Shown piece after piece: positions 23,996-32,981 of a stretch of 34,905 bases of DNA. The DNA comes from Lactobacillus sp. ESL0246 (GTDB lineage: Bacteria > Bacillota > Bacilli > Lactobacillales > Lactobacillaceae): the NCBI RefSeq assembly GCF_003692965.1, contig NZ_REHC01000013.1, positions 1 to 34,905 on the forward strand, given 5' to 3'. The position numbers and the translations under genes are program-made. Numbering within the stretch: position 1 is the stretch's first letter; every line of letters begins with the position of its first letter. The notes beneath the pieces are model-generated. The model worked only from the letters and a program-made list of their open reading frames with translations. It searched no databases and was not told the origin of the DNA.

Positions 23996-24027
23996 CCTCA
24001 CACATTTAATTTGCAATATGTGAGGCC
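23996..24027 (-). terminator. Terminator of nagA
   Basis: Minus strand GCCTCACATA, loop, TGTGTGAGGC, then TATTTTTA, 19 bases after the nagA stop. Confidence 0.8.
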
Positions 24028-24045
24028 GCAATATTATATTTTAAA

Positions 24046-25200
24046 TTATGCCTTGTAACGTGATTCACCGTTTAAGTAAGTTTCACTTAACGTCATGTCC
24101 TGATTCAGCACTATGAAGTCTGCATCTTTATCTGGAGCAATAGAACCACATTTATCTAAGATGTGGGCACTTTTGGCTGGCACATAAGAAGCCATCATCA
24201 CAGCCTCTTCTGGAGTAGCCACGTTCCAATCAACCACATTCTTCAAAGCGGTATTAAGTTGCAAAATGCTTCCAGCAAGATTGTCGCCATCCTTTAACCG
24301 AGCCATGCCATCCTTAACGTAGACCGGTAATTCACCTAACATGTAATCACCATCTGGCATCATCCCGGCTTCCATACAATCGGTTATCAGACAAATATGT
24401 TCAGATCCCTTTGCCTTAACCAGTGCGCGCACCATTTCCTTATTCACATGGTGACCATCACAAATTAATTCGGCAGTTACATTATTTAACGCCATAGCTG
24501 CATTAGAAATTGAGGTGGCATGATGTGATGGATCTGGCATACCGTTAAAAGTATGTGTAAACATTGAAGCACCCGCTTCAATTCCAGCCTTAGCCTGAGT
24601 ATAGTCAGCACTTGAATGTCCCAATGAAACAACAACGCCTTCTTGCACAGCAGCCCTAATAAATTCCTTACTCCCTTTTCTTTCCGGTGCAAGCGAAATT
24701 TTATTGAGTAATCCTTGAGAATCGTCCCGCCATTGGTTAAATTGGTTAATATCGGGATCAAGCAAGTATTTAGGATTTTCAGCCCCGGCATGTTCAGCTG
24801 TAAAATACGGTCCTTCAAAATGAAGGCCTTGAATCTTGGCACCAGTTTCTTCTCCTTTATGTGCGCCAAACATTTGACAAATTCTAGTTAAAGTATCAGC
24901 ACCTGCCGTATAAGTTGTTGGCAGCCAACTAGTCACCCCAGATCGTAAAAATCCTTCTGCCAACCGATTGACTCCATCCCAATCACTTCTCATGACATCT
25001 TCATTCAGTGAACCATGCACATGAGTGTCAACTAAGCCAGGAGCAATCCTTTTACCACCGTAATCAAGTATTTTTCCCGCTGGTTTTTCATTTTCTGAAT
25101 AATAGAAGCCAAACTTACCATTATCTTGAACTTCCAAGTAACCACCATCTTCGGTTACATTTTCAAGAAAAAATTTATCTGCATGAATATAATAGGTCAT
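24046..25200 (-). CDS. nagA: N-acetylglucosamine-6-phosphate deacetylase
   Basis: About 384 residues; removes acetate from GlcNAc-6-phosphate in amino-sugar use and recycling of wall sugars. Amidohydrolase metal motif LVDTHVHG near the N-terminus, the Glu ligand in LHFEGPYF, His residues in VVSLGHSSADY and MFTHTFNGM, substrate-binding ELICDGHHVN, and catalytic Asp in CLITDCMEAG. An upstream ATG (25248) is in frame but has no ribosome site; the ATG at 25200 (MTYYIHADKFF) has GGAAAGG eight bases before it. It diverges from the GH31-like gene, with which it shares the 160-bp promoter region. Confidence 0.93.
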   Translation of the reverse strand: MTYYIHADKFFLENVTEDGGYLEVQDNGKFGFYYSENEKPAGKILDYGGKRIAPGLVDTHVHGSLNEDVMRSDWDGVNRLAEGFLRSGVTSWLPTTYTAGADTLTRICQMFGAHKGEETGAKIQGLHFEGPYFTAEHAGAENPKYLLDPDINQFNQWRDDSQGLLNKISLAPERKGSKEFIRAAVQEGVVVSLGHSSADYTQAKAGIEAGASMFTHTFNGMPDPSHHATSISNAAMALNNVTAELICDGHHVNKEMVRALVKAKGSEHICLITDCMEAGMMPDGDYMLGELPVYVKDGMARLKDGDNLAGSILQLNTALKNVVDWNVATPEEAVMMASYVPAKSAHILDKCGSIAPDKDADFIVLNQDMTLSETYLNGESRYKA

Positions 25201-25359
25201 CTTTTTTGCCTTTCCATTAAAAGTTAATCTGGTATTTTCTGACTTCATTTTAGCTTAATCAATTGGTCTTTACCAGTTCAATCACAAATACTACGGAAAG
25301 TTTTCGTTTTTTAGTTATAATATGTAGTAGTAGAAAGATTGAAGAAGAAAGCAAAAATC

Positions 25360-28353
25360 ATGATACAAAATAATCAAACAAATAAACATCAATTAGGAGC
25401 ATTAACTGGCGCCAGCAAATGTGAAAACTATTATGAACTGCACTTTAATACTGGTGAAGTAGCACATTTTTACATTCTGGCTGATGGTATTTTCCGCTTT
25501 TTACTTGATCCTGAACAAACTTTTAATGAAAAACGGAGTCCACTTGGCGAACTCGAACAATTTGATAATACAGCTTTCGAGAATTCACAAGTTCGCGCTA
25601 CGAATGATTCGCTAATTATTCAATCAGGTAATTATCAAATTATTTTTGGACAAAAACCAGCTGTAATGAGTATTTTCGATGAAACAATTCATCGCACTCG
25701 CATGGCTCAAGCCCAGCCACTTGAATTGGCAAATAATGCAACAAGTGAACTTTTAGTTCAAAAGAAAAGCGAATTTTACTTTGGTGGTGGCCTGCAGAAT
25801 GGCTATTTTAGTCATAAGGGCCACAAAATTGAAATTAGCCGTAATCAAATTACGGGGCAAGGTGGCATCCCTTTGCAAGTACCTTTTTTCTGGTCAAACG
25901 CTGGTTACGGCGAATTGCGCAATACCACTCAAACAGGAACATATGACTTTGGACAAAATGTGCAAAATTTAACTACTATTATGCATCATGACCAGATTTT
26001 CGACAGCTTTTATCTACTTGGCGAAACTCCCCAAAAAATTATTGCAAAATACTATACTTTGACAGGACAACCACTATTATTACCCAAATATGCATTAGGC
26101 TTAGGGCATATTGGCAATTTTTGCACAACTTTATGGGAACCAAGCAAAGCCAAGGATCGCAATGCTACTCGTTTTGGAAGCAATTATTATACTCGTACCA
26201 ATACAGATGCAAATGCGGCTGGCAAAGCATCTCTTAATGGAGAAGAAGATTACCAGTTTTCTGCGCGCGGCTTAATTGATCGTTACCAAATGGCTAACTT
26301 TCATTTAAACTGGTTAGTTCCCAACTATGAAGCACCAATGCCTAATCACCAAGCGCTAGACTTCTTTAATGACTATGCACTTAGACAAGATGTTCATCCC
26401 GGATTCTGGCATAAAGAACCTCTTGCACTACCAGAAAAAACGACTTTTACTTTCACTAATCACGTCGAACTAATAAACTCAGATAATGAACAATTGGCAA
26501 CTCATTTAAAACGCAAACGACCACTAGTTTTGAGTGATAATGGCTTTATGGGAATGCAAAAAAAAGCTGCTTTAATTTTTGCTGGAATAGGCGGTAATTG
26601 GGAAAATATTGCCACACAGGTTGCAGGAATGCTCGGGGCAAATCTCTCGGGCCAGCCGTTAGTTGGAGCTGCCGTTGATGGTGCGCAAGGTGGAGGCAAT
26701 GCTCAAATATATGTTCGTGACTTCGAATGGAAGACCTTTACTCCCCTACTATTTAACTTGGATGATCAAGGAAATTTTAGCAAAATTCCATTCGCTTATA
26801 ATAAAAAAATAACTGAAATTAATCAGTCATATCTAAAGCTACATGCTAAATTAAAGAATTATTTATATACTTTAAACGCACAAGCACAGTTTGGGTTTGC
26901 TATTATGCGCCCCTTATTCTTAGCTTTTCCTGAACAACGATCTAACTATACCGATCAGTTTGATAGCGAATTCATGCTCGGCGATAATTTCTTAATTGCC
27001 CCAGTAACTAATGGTCGAGAAGATGATCGTGGCAATACTCGCAAAGATAATCTTTACTTGCCAGGCCCTCGCACCATATGGATTGATTTTTTTACTGGCC
27101 AAAAATATGCTGGCGGGCGAGTTTACAATAATCTTTCATATCCATTATGGCATCTACCAGTTTTTGTTCGCGGCGGTAGCATTCTGGATTTAGGACAACG
27201 TGATTTTGTTATCTATCCTCAGGGAAGTAGCGAAACAACAATTTATGCAGATTCTGATCTAACGGACTTTAAACATAATCATTGTGAAACCCATATTCAA
27301 AATACCTATAATGACGAAAAGCTGATTGTGACACTTGACCCTATTAAAGGTAACTACCCCGGATTCAATAGCAATCAAGAAACCAAGTTAACAATTATGT
27401 GTGATGCTTATCCTGATCAAGTAACAGTTAAAATCAACGACCAAATAGTTCCCATACAAGAATATGGAACTATCGAAGCTTTTAACCATGCTAACGAAGG
27501 AATTTTCTATAATACCAATTATGTCTTACCGGAATTTTCTTCATATCAAAAACAAAGACAAACGGCATTACAAATTAAGTTAGCTAGTCGTGAGCTTTCC
27601 AATACTAAAATTGAAATTATTGTCCAGAATTTGATATATGGCGACCATGTTTTGGTTCATGCAATTACCAGTGGGCTCTTATCCTCGCCCAAATTACCAG
27701 CAGTTGATTCAAGTAAAATAACCGCGCACTCATTTGAATTAGCTTGGTCTCAACAAAGTAGTGTTCAAGTTGAAATTAATCATTTGATTTACGAAGGAAT
27801 TACTGGCAAAAGTTTTACTTTCCATGAGCTTTCACCCAACACACGATACATTATTAGAATGCGTTATGTTTCTGGCAGTAAAGTTTCAGAATGGTCAGAT
27901 CTTTTTGGTGTAATTACTAAACCAGCCGCAATTTCTTATGCTATTCATGATATTCAAACAACATGTAATTTTGAAAGCAATTCACAACATCCGTTGGCTT
28001 ACTTAACTGATTTGAAATTAGCCAGTGAATGGCAAAGCAATCAATCAGTTTTAGAAGATAACCCACTACAACTAACTTTTACTTTTAAAGAAATAGAAAA
28101 ATTGAGCCGAATGGTATTTGTACCTCGTAACATTGATCATGACGGCGATCCTACTGATCTTAGCCTTGCTATATCAACCGATGGTGCAAATTATACTATT
28201 TACGCTGACCATTTAAAATGGAAAGCCGATAGTAAAAATAAAGTGATTGGCTTACGAGACGTTCGGGCTAAAGCAATTCGCCTAACTATCTATCATTCAT
28301 CTGGTGCAATGGTTGCTGCACGTGAAATTCTCTTTTATCGCGCTAAAAAATAA
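25360..28353 (+). CDS. GH31-family protein with FN3 and F5/8-type C domains; catalytic aspartates appear to be lost
   Basis: 997 residues, no signal peptide. Order: GH31 N-terminal beta domain (to about 230, with FYFGGGLQNGYFSHKG), (beta/alpha)8 barrel (about 230-500, starting TGQPLLLPKYALGLG), GH31 C-terminal domains (to about 690), an FN3-like domain (LPAVDSSKITAHSFELAW...NTRYIIRMRYV), and an F5/8 type C/CBM32-like domain (LKLASEWQSNQS to the end). Related GH31 proteins of the alpha-N-acetylgalactosaminidase group have LPNDGYG for the nucleophile; here it is VPNYEA (26320-26334). Their acid/base W-S-G-D segment is here FAGIGGNWE (about 26578-26604), without Asp. It may be a sugar-binding pseudo-enzyme or use other residues. 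ATG at 25360 is preferred to an upstream TTG (25339); the ribosome site is weak. Confidence 0.8.
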   Translation: MIQNNQTNKHQLGALTGASKCENYYELHFNTGEVAHFYILADGIFRFLLDPEQTFNEKRSPLGELEQFDNTAFENSQVRATNDSLIIQSGNYQIIFGQKPAVMSIFDETIHRTRMAQAQPLELANNATSELLVQKKSEFYFGGGLQNGYFSHKGHKIEISRNQITGQGGIPLQVPFFWSNAGYGELRNTTQTGTYDFGQNVQNLTTIMHHDQIFDSFYLLGETPQKIIAKYYTLTGQPLLLPKYALGLGHIGNFCTTLWEPSKAKDRNATRFGSNYYTRTNTDANAAGKASLNGEEDYQFSARGLIDRYQMANFHLNWLVPNYEAPMPNHQALDFFNDYALRQDVHPGFWHKEPLALPEKTTFTFTNHVELINSDNEQLATHLKRKRPLVLSDNGFMGMQKKAALIFAGIGGNWENIATQVAGMLGANLSGQPLVGAAVDGAQGGGNAQIYVRDFEWKTFTPLLFNLDDQGNFSKIPFAYNKKITEINQSYLKLHAKLKNYLYTLNAQAQFGFAIMRPLFLAFPEQRSNYTDQFDSEFMLGDNFLIAPVTNGREDDRGNTRKDNLYLPGPRTIWIDFFTGQKYAGGRVYNNLSYPLWHLPVFVRGGSILDLGQRDFVIYPQGSSETTIYADSDLTDFKHNHCETHIQNTYNDEKLIVTLDPIKGNYPGFNSNQETKLTIMCDAYPDQVTVKINDQIVPIQEYGTIEAFNHANEGIFYNTNYVLPEFSSYQKQRQTALQIKLASRELSNTKIEIIVQNLIYGDHVLVHAITSGLLSSPKLPAVDSSKITAHSFELAWSQQSSVQVEINHLIYEGITGKSFTFHELSPNTRYIIRMRYVSGSKVSEWSDLFGVITKPAAISYAIHDIQTTCNFESNSQHPLAYLTDLKLASEWQSNQSVLEDNPLQLTFTFKEIEKLSRMVFVPRNIDHDGDPTDLSLAISTDGANYTIYADHLKWKADSKNKVIGLRDVRAKAIRLTIYHSSGAMVAAREILFYRAKK

Positions 28354-28360
28354 TATACTA

Positions 28361-28400
28361 AAAAAGTCTAAGTTCTCAAATTCGAGAACTTAGACTTTTT
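28361..28400. terminator. Bidirectional terminator between GH31 gene and secreted protein gene
   Basis: A perfect 17-bp stem (arms 28361-28377 and 28384-28400, six-base loop) that begins with five A and ends with five T, serving both convergent genes. Confidence 0.9.
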
Positions 28401-28412
28401 ATTTAAGAATTA

Positions 28413-29018
28413 TTATTGCAATAAGTCGCCTAAATTAAAATAAGTCATATCAGTGAACTTTTGCTTACTATATTTTTGAGCTAATTCTGGCGTTGTAAAG
28501 TACTGATTTACTACTTTACCTGTATAATCTGCTTCAAAGACGACTTTAACGGTTTGCCCATCTATGTTTTCTTCATGCATGGTATAAGCTGTTGCCATCT
28601 TGGGAGCATGGTCATCCACTGGTCCAATCACGGTCCATTTTAATCCCCGCATCTTGCGTGTTTTTTCAATTCTCATCGCTTTTTCATAATACTTGTCGAA
28701 CTTACCTGGCATTTGCCAAGGATATTTATTTGTTCCCTTAACTTTACCAACAACATAGACAACTGCGTAAAGCTTTTTTCCATTAGTCCCAGGTCTTGAA
28801 AAAGAATGCTTAGTGATCTTCATTGGTGACATATTTGAAACTTGGGTATACCATGTCCCGCGTAAACTTTGCGGTAAGGTATAGCGTTTGACAAGCCCGT
28901 ATTTATTACCTTTTGCGGCCGCTTGAATAGTTTGTTCAGGGTGCACAGCAACCGTAGCTACTCCTGCTAAGGACAGCCCCAAGGCCGTAATTAAAGTAAT
29001 TATTTTTGCTTTTTTCAT
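28413..29018 (-). CDS. Secreted protein of unknown function
   Basis: About 201 residues. A signal peptide is clear: MKKAKIITLITALGLSLAG, with cleavage near TIQAAAKG. The mature part is small and basic, with a beta-rich look (LRGTWYTQVSNMSPMKITKHSF, LYAVVYVVGKVKG, TVKVVFEADYTGKVVNQYF). It resembles the many small exported Lactobacillus proteins of the type that begin LRGTWYS/T, which I cannot assign to a function. An in-frame ATG at 29051 exists, but AAAAGGAAA is placed for 29018. No wall anchor is seen. Monocistronic. Confidence 0.75.
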   Translation of the reverse strand: MKKAKIITLITALGLSLAGVATVAVHPEQTIQAAAKGNKYGLVKRYTLPQSLRGTWYTQVSNMSPMKITKHSFSRPGTNGKKLYAVVYVVGKVKGTNKYPWQMPGKFDKYYEKAMRIEKTRKMRGLKWTVIGPVDDHAPKMATAYTMHEENIDGQTVKVVFEADYTGKVVNQYFTTPELAQKYSKQKFTDMTYFNLGDLLQ

Positions 29019-29129
29019 TTGTTTTTTCCTTTTATGTAAATTATTAGACATTGCATATTATACTTCTTAATATTCAAATTAGCAAACGATTTCAACAAAC
29101 TTATTTAATTAATATTTAAGTATCAAAAA

Positions 29130-29162
29130 AATAAAACCGCATCCATAGTAGAAACGGTTAAT
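29130..29162 (-). terminator. Possible terminator after the 306-residue membrane protein
   Basis: Minus strand AACCG, loop of about 15 bases, CGGTT, followed by TTATTTTTTT. The stem is short. Confidence 0.5.
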
Positions 29163-29163
29163 A

Positions 29164-30084
29164 TCAATTAAATTTATCTTGTTTAACGATGCGATAGATT
29201 GAAATTACTAAAACTAATACTGCACATAATATCGCAACATATGCCATTGGTCCAATACTGATTGCAGCCCGTGCTTGATCATGAGCTAGTTGATTTTCCA
29301 TCGCGTATTCAGTAATCCACTTGCGCATTAAATGAGGAGTTAATATAAAACTAAAAGTGGCAATAATTGATGCCGTCAAAGCAGTATTTCTCGCATAAGG
29401 TTCACGGAAAAACTGGGCTAAAACACAGAATGCTGGTGCTAGCATTAAAAGTAGTATCCACATAATAATTAATCGTCCCGCATGGCTACTCATCATTTGG
29501 GCACTATTTGTTGCATAACGGTATTTGCCCCACAATTGGCCACCGGTTAAAGTATTTAATAAACTTAAAAAATACGAACCTTGTTGCCCATAAACGCCGC
29601 CACGATTGGATAAGATACCTTGAACAATCTGCAAGCCATCGGTTGAACCCGCTGTAGAAAAATTAACGGTGACTACCTTTTTCATGTATGTTGCCAAAAA
29701 CATAACAATTGAGCCACCGAATTGCAGAGCTCGCAGCATACTTAATTTTCTCTGAGCCTTTAATTTAAATTCAAGACTTAATACACGGTTGGGATGATGA
29801 CTGCGCCCAATTACTAAAATGCCAATAATAACAAGGACAAGTAATACTCCTAAAAGCCACCATAGTTTAGCCATAATAAAAAAGATTCCAAGAACAACAA
29901 CTGCTACGGCTAAGTATGGTCGATCGGAAAAAATTTCCCAAAAATTCAATTTAAGGTGTCGATAATTACTACGTGAAGCAGGTATTTCTGGTGAAGAAGA
30001 TGTTCCAGATACTTTTTCTATCCTAGCTGTATTCTTCTGATACTGTTTACGATATTCACGCCGCGTCATGTGCGAATGCTCCAT
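29164..30084 (-). CDS. Multi-pass membrane protein of unknown function
   Basis: 306 residues, not recognised. The N-terminal 50 residues are basic and polar (TRREYRKQYQKNTARIEK). Two adjacent hydrophobic segments follow (about 57-95: YLAVAVVVLGIFFIMAKLWW, LLGVLLVLVIIGILVIG), then helices near 120-135, 208-225, 235-252 and 275-297, so about six membrane spans in all. A possible outside loop (140-205) holds GGVYGQQGSYFLSLLNTLTGGQLWG. Ribosome site AGAGGTG seven bases before the ATG. It diverges from the MFS gene at 30232. Confidence 0.75.
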   Translation of the reverse strand: MEHSHMTRREYRKQYQKNTARIEKVSGTSSSPEIPASRSNYRHLKLNFWEIFSDRPYLAVAVVVLGIFFIMAKLWWLLGVLLVLVIIGILVIGRSHHPNRVLSLEFKLKAQRKLSMLRALQFGGSIVMFLATYMKKVVTVNFSTAGSTDGLQIVQGILSNRGGVYGQQGSYFLSLLNTLTGGQLWGKYRYATNSAQMMSSHAGRLIIMWILLLMLAPAFCVLAQFFREPYARNTALTASIIATFSFILTPHLMRKWITEYAMENQLAHDQARAAISIGPMAYVAILCAVLVLVISIYRIVKQDKFN

Positions 30085-30231
30085 TTAAAGACACCTCTTT
30101 CTTTCAGAAATATTATCCTATCACTTTTTTTGAGCAAATTTCTTGTCTTTAGCAAATTCTTAGTAATTTTATTGTGCTAAAATAAAAAAGATAGTTTTTT
30201 TAAGAAAATCAAAAAGAAAGATGAGGACATT

Positions 30232-31467
30232 TTGGCACGTTCTAATACACTGCCAGCTGGCTGGCACAAAGCTTTTTATACTTTATGGTTAGGTTGTTTT
30301 ATTACAGGCATGGGTTATTCAATGACGATGCCATTTATTTCATTATTTATTGCAGACCTTGGGCATTACTCTCAATTGCAGGTTAGTCTTTATTCCGGAC
30401 TGGCTTTTGCAATGACTTTTATTGCCCAGGCAATAGTTTCACCTTATTGGGGAAATTTAGCTGACCGCAAGGGACGCAAATTAATGTGTATGCGAGCTTC
30501 TGGGGTAATGGCTCTAACGATTACCGCCACCGGATTTGCACCTAATGCAATTTATATCATCGTTATGCGATTCATTCAAGGTGCCTTTTCAGGTTATATC
30601 AATAATGCAACGGCACTGATTGCGGGAGAAACCCCACATCAAAAAAGCGGTTGGGTCATGAGTCAGATGATGACCGCAGGTACCGCTGGCAACTTAGTTG
30701 GCCCACTTTTAGGTGGCCTTTTATCCAACTTTTTTGGTAATTGGCTTGGTGGGGCCTGGGGCTATCGAATTCCCTTTTTTATCACCGGATTCTTGATGTT
30801 GCTAGTCTTCTTAGGCTCTACATTTCTGGTTAACGAAGAATTTACACCAATTTCACGTGAAGCAATGAAACCAATGAAAGAAATCATGCATACGCTTCCT
30901 CACGTCAAATTAATTGTAGCAATGTTTCTGACAACGTTATTGGTTCAAGCAGCTAATATGTCAATCGATCCAATCGTATCGCTGTATGTCAAGTCCATGA
31001 TGCCTAATAGTAAAAATATTGCCTTTGTTGCCGGCGTGGTTGCCGCTACGCCAGGACTTGGAACCTTGCTTGCTGCTTCCAAAATCGGTCACAAAATGGA
31101 CGAAATTGGACCACTCAAAATTTTACGCGTAGGTTTGAGTGTTGGCGCAATTCTTTTTGTACCGATGGCGCTCACCCACTCACCGTGGATATTAGCGGGA
31201 TTACGTTTCCTTCTTGGAATTGCCAGTGCAGCAATGCTTCCAGCCGCACAAACAGTCTTAACTCTAAATACGCCACCTGAGAGCTTTGGTCGCATTTTTA
31301 GCTATAATCAATCTTTTCAAGCCGTCGGTTCTGTTTTTGGCTCATTAATGGGTTCCGCAATTTCCGGTGTATTCAATTATGCAACTGTCTTTTGGACAAC
31401 AGGATTGATGCTAGCGATTAACTTTATTTTGATCATTTTCTTTAGCTTAAAAAAAGAAAAGAATTAA
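30232..31467 (+). CDS. MFS multidrug-type efflux transporter (TTG start)
   Basis: 411 residues with about 12 membrane helices. The MFS loop-2 motif is SPYWGNLADRKGRKLMCM. A drug-efflux motif C-like region is present in helix 5 (TAGTAGNLVGPLLGGLLSNFFG), which marks proton-driven exporters. The start codon is TTG at 30232, preceded by GATGAGGAC; the next in-frame ATG (codon 24) would lose the first helix, so TTG is chosen. No regulator is adjacent. Substrate unknown; drug or toxic metabolite export is the family's usual role. Confidence 0.87.
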   Translation: MARSNTLPAGWHKAFYTLWLGCFITGMGYSMTMPFISLFIADLGHYSQLQVSLYSGLAFAMTFIAQAIVSPYWGNLADRKGRKLMCMRASGVMALTITATGFAPNAIYIIVMRFIQGAFSGYINNATALIAGETPHQKSGWVMSQMMTAGTAGNLVGPLLGGLLSNFFGNWLGGAWGYRIPFFITGFLMLLVFLGSTFLVNEEFTPISREAMKPMKEIMHTLPHVKLIVAMFLTTLLVQAANMSIDPIVSLYVKSMMPNSKNIAFVAGVVAATPGLGTLLAASKIGHKMDEIGPLKILRVGLSVGAILFVPMALTHSPWILAGLRFLLGIASAAMLPAAQTVLTLNTPPESFGRIFSYNQSFQAVGSVFGSLMGSAISGVFNYATVFWTTGLMLAINFILIIFFSLKKEKN

Positions 31468-31540
31468 ATAGAGTCTAGGAAAAACTAAAAATAAACCAAA
31501 AGCCAATAATACTTGAAATTAACCTTCTAAATTGGATCAA

Positions 31541-31605
31541 ATGATATGAACCCCGAAGTTAGGACAACTTCGGGGTTCATATCATAATTCAGTTTGGAGG
31601 TTTTT
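31541..31605. terminator. 20-bp perfect palindrome between convergent MFS genes; IS-end relic acting as a terminator
   Basis: Arms 31541-31560 and 31566-31585 are perfect complements around the loop AGGAC. Outer partial pairing (AACCT at 31521 with AGGTT at 31597) and a T-run at 31601-31606 extend it. The left arm plus loop match the left end of the IS at 34720 (TGATcTGAACCCCGAAaTTAaGAC; three differences), and GGAGG at 31596-31600 resembles an orfA ribosome site. It probably derives from such an IS end. Confidence 0.7.
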
Positions 31606-31653
31606 TATTTAAATATCTTTAGATAAAAAATTTCTTTTTTCTACACTCTCTTA

Positions 31654-32883
31654 TCACTTATTAACTTCTTTTTTCATTAAAACGAGTGTAATAATCAAAA
31701 CCATACCATTTACTGTTAATAGTAGTCCTAAAGAATAGTTTACCCTTGAAACAGCGGATATTGTGGTAAACACAGTTGTCATTATGGGACTGACAAGTAA
31801 CAAAATTGTATTTAATAGTCCAACCGTTGATGCCAAAATTTGGCGCTCAACCGTTGATACCATCCACTGAGTTAGCTTGGGGCTTGCAATTCCAGCAAAA
31901 AAGCCTAATAAACTATACGCTGCTAATCCCCAAAATATCTGTTTAATAATCAATGCACTAGTAACAACTATTGCAGCAATAGTTGCTAACAAGATAATTT
32001 TATATAAAGACACTTTCTTAAAAATTTTCACACCCCAAATACTACCTAAAGATATTCCAACAGCCGCTGCGCCACCAACCAAGGCAATTGTAAAACTATA
32101 GGTACCAATTATCATTTTCTGACGATTACCGGCAACGACAATCGCTATTAAGGGCTCAATCGTACTAAGAACTCCATTTAATAAAGCAAGCACCAAAACC
32201 GTACTCAACAAGCCTGAAGCTGTTTTTACTTGTCCAAATGATTTTGTTACTACTGAGAAGAAACTACGTTTCTCTATTTCATTCTGAATAGTGCTACTTA
32301 TTTGTCCTCGCTCTACGCTCCAATAAATTATCCCTGCAATAATAAATGTTGCACTGTTAACAATTGCTAGCATTGAATAAGACATAAATAGTAGCATGCC
32401 AGCGCCTACAAATTGTGCTACCATTGTAATAATCTGTGAAACACCTGCAGTAAAACCCTCTGCTTCCGCAACTTGATCTTCTTTAACCAAATTAACAATT
32501 ATAGGCGTCATTAATCCGGTCGAATAAATTCCTGCTGTATCAGAGAAAAAATTAATAATGATTACCATCATAACCAAATTCCAACCAGCAATGTTTAAAC
32601 TAAAAAGAACACCAACTAAGAGATATAGCACACCCCTAAACGCAGCCAACCAAACTATTTTTTGAAATTTATTGCGAGTTTGATCGGCTAAATATCCACC
32701 AACACTTGCAAATAATTTAGGAACAGACTCAGAAATTGCGATTAACGACAATGCCAATGAATAATTTTTTAATTTACTGGCATAAGTCACTAATGCTAAA
32801 TAAAATAAAATGTCACCCGCACTTGATAAAATACTTGCAAGTGAAAACTTGCGATACTTACTATTTTTTAAAAAGATATCCAT
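31654..32883 (-). CDS. Major facilitator superfamily transporter next to an Rgg-type regulator
   Basis: 409 residues with 12 predicted helices. The loop-2 motif is VGGYLADQTRNKFQK, the type seen in MFS_3 / macrolide-efflux (Mef-like) and peptide-related exporters. Loop 6-7 carries WSVERGQISSTIQNEIEKRS. Ribosome site GATGGAG nine bases before the ATG. It diverges from the Rgg-type regulator gene at 32982, with only 98 bases between the two starts, so the regulator probably controls it. Substrate unknown; export of a small molecule or peptide is possible. Confidence 0.85.
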   Translation of the reverse strand: MDIFLKNSKYRKFSLASILSSAGDILFYLALVTYASKLKNYSLALSLIAISESVPKLFASVGGYLADQTRNKFQKIVWLAAFRGVLYLLVGVLFSLNIAGWNLVMMVIIINFFSDTAGIYSTGLMTPIIVNLVKEDQVAEAEGFTAGVSQIITMVAQFVGAGMLLFMSYSMLAIVNSATFIIAGIIYWSVERGQISSTIQNEIEKRSFFSVVTKSFGQVKTASGLLSTVLVLALLNGVLSTIEPLIAIVVAGNRQKMIIGTYSFTIALVGGAAAVGISLGSIWGVKIFKKVSLYKIILLATIAAIVVTSALIIKQIFWGLAAYSLLGFFAGIASPKLTQWMVSTVERQILASTVGLLNTILLLVSPIMTTVFTTISAVSRVNYSLGLLLTVNGMVLIITLVLMKKEVNK

Positions 32884-32981
32884 AATTTTAGCTCCATCTT
32901 TCTTTTTATTGATATCTTTATTTTAATTAAGCTATAATTTGATGTGTAAAAATGTCATATATGAAATCTGGAGTAAACTAA

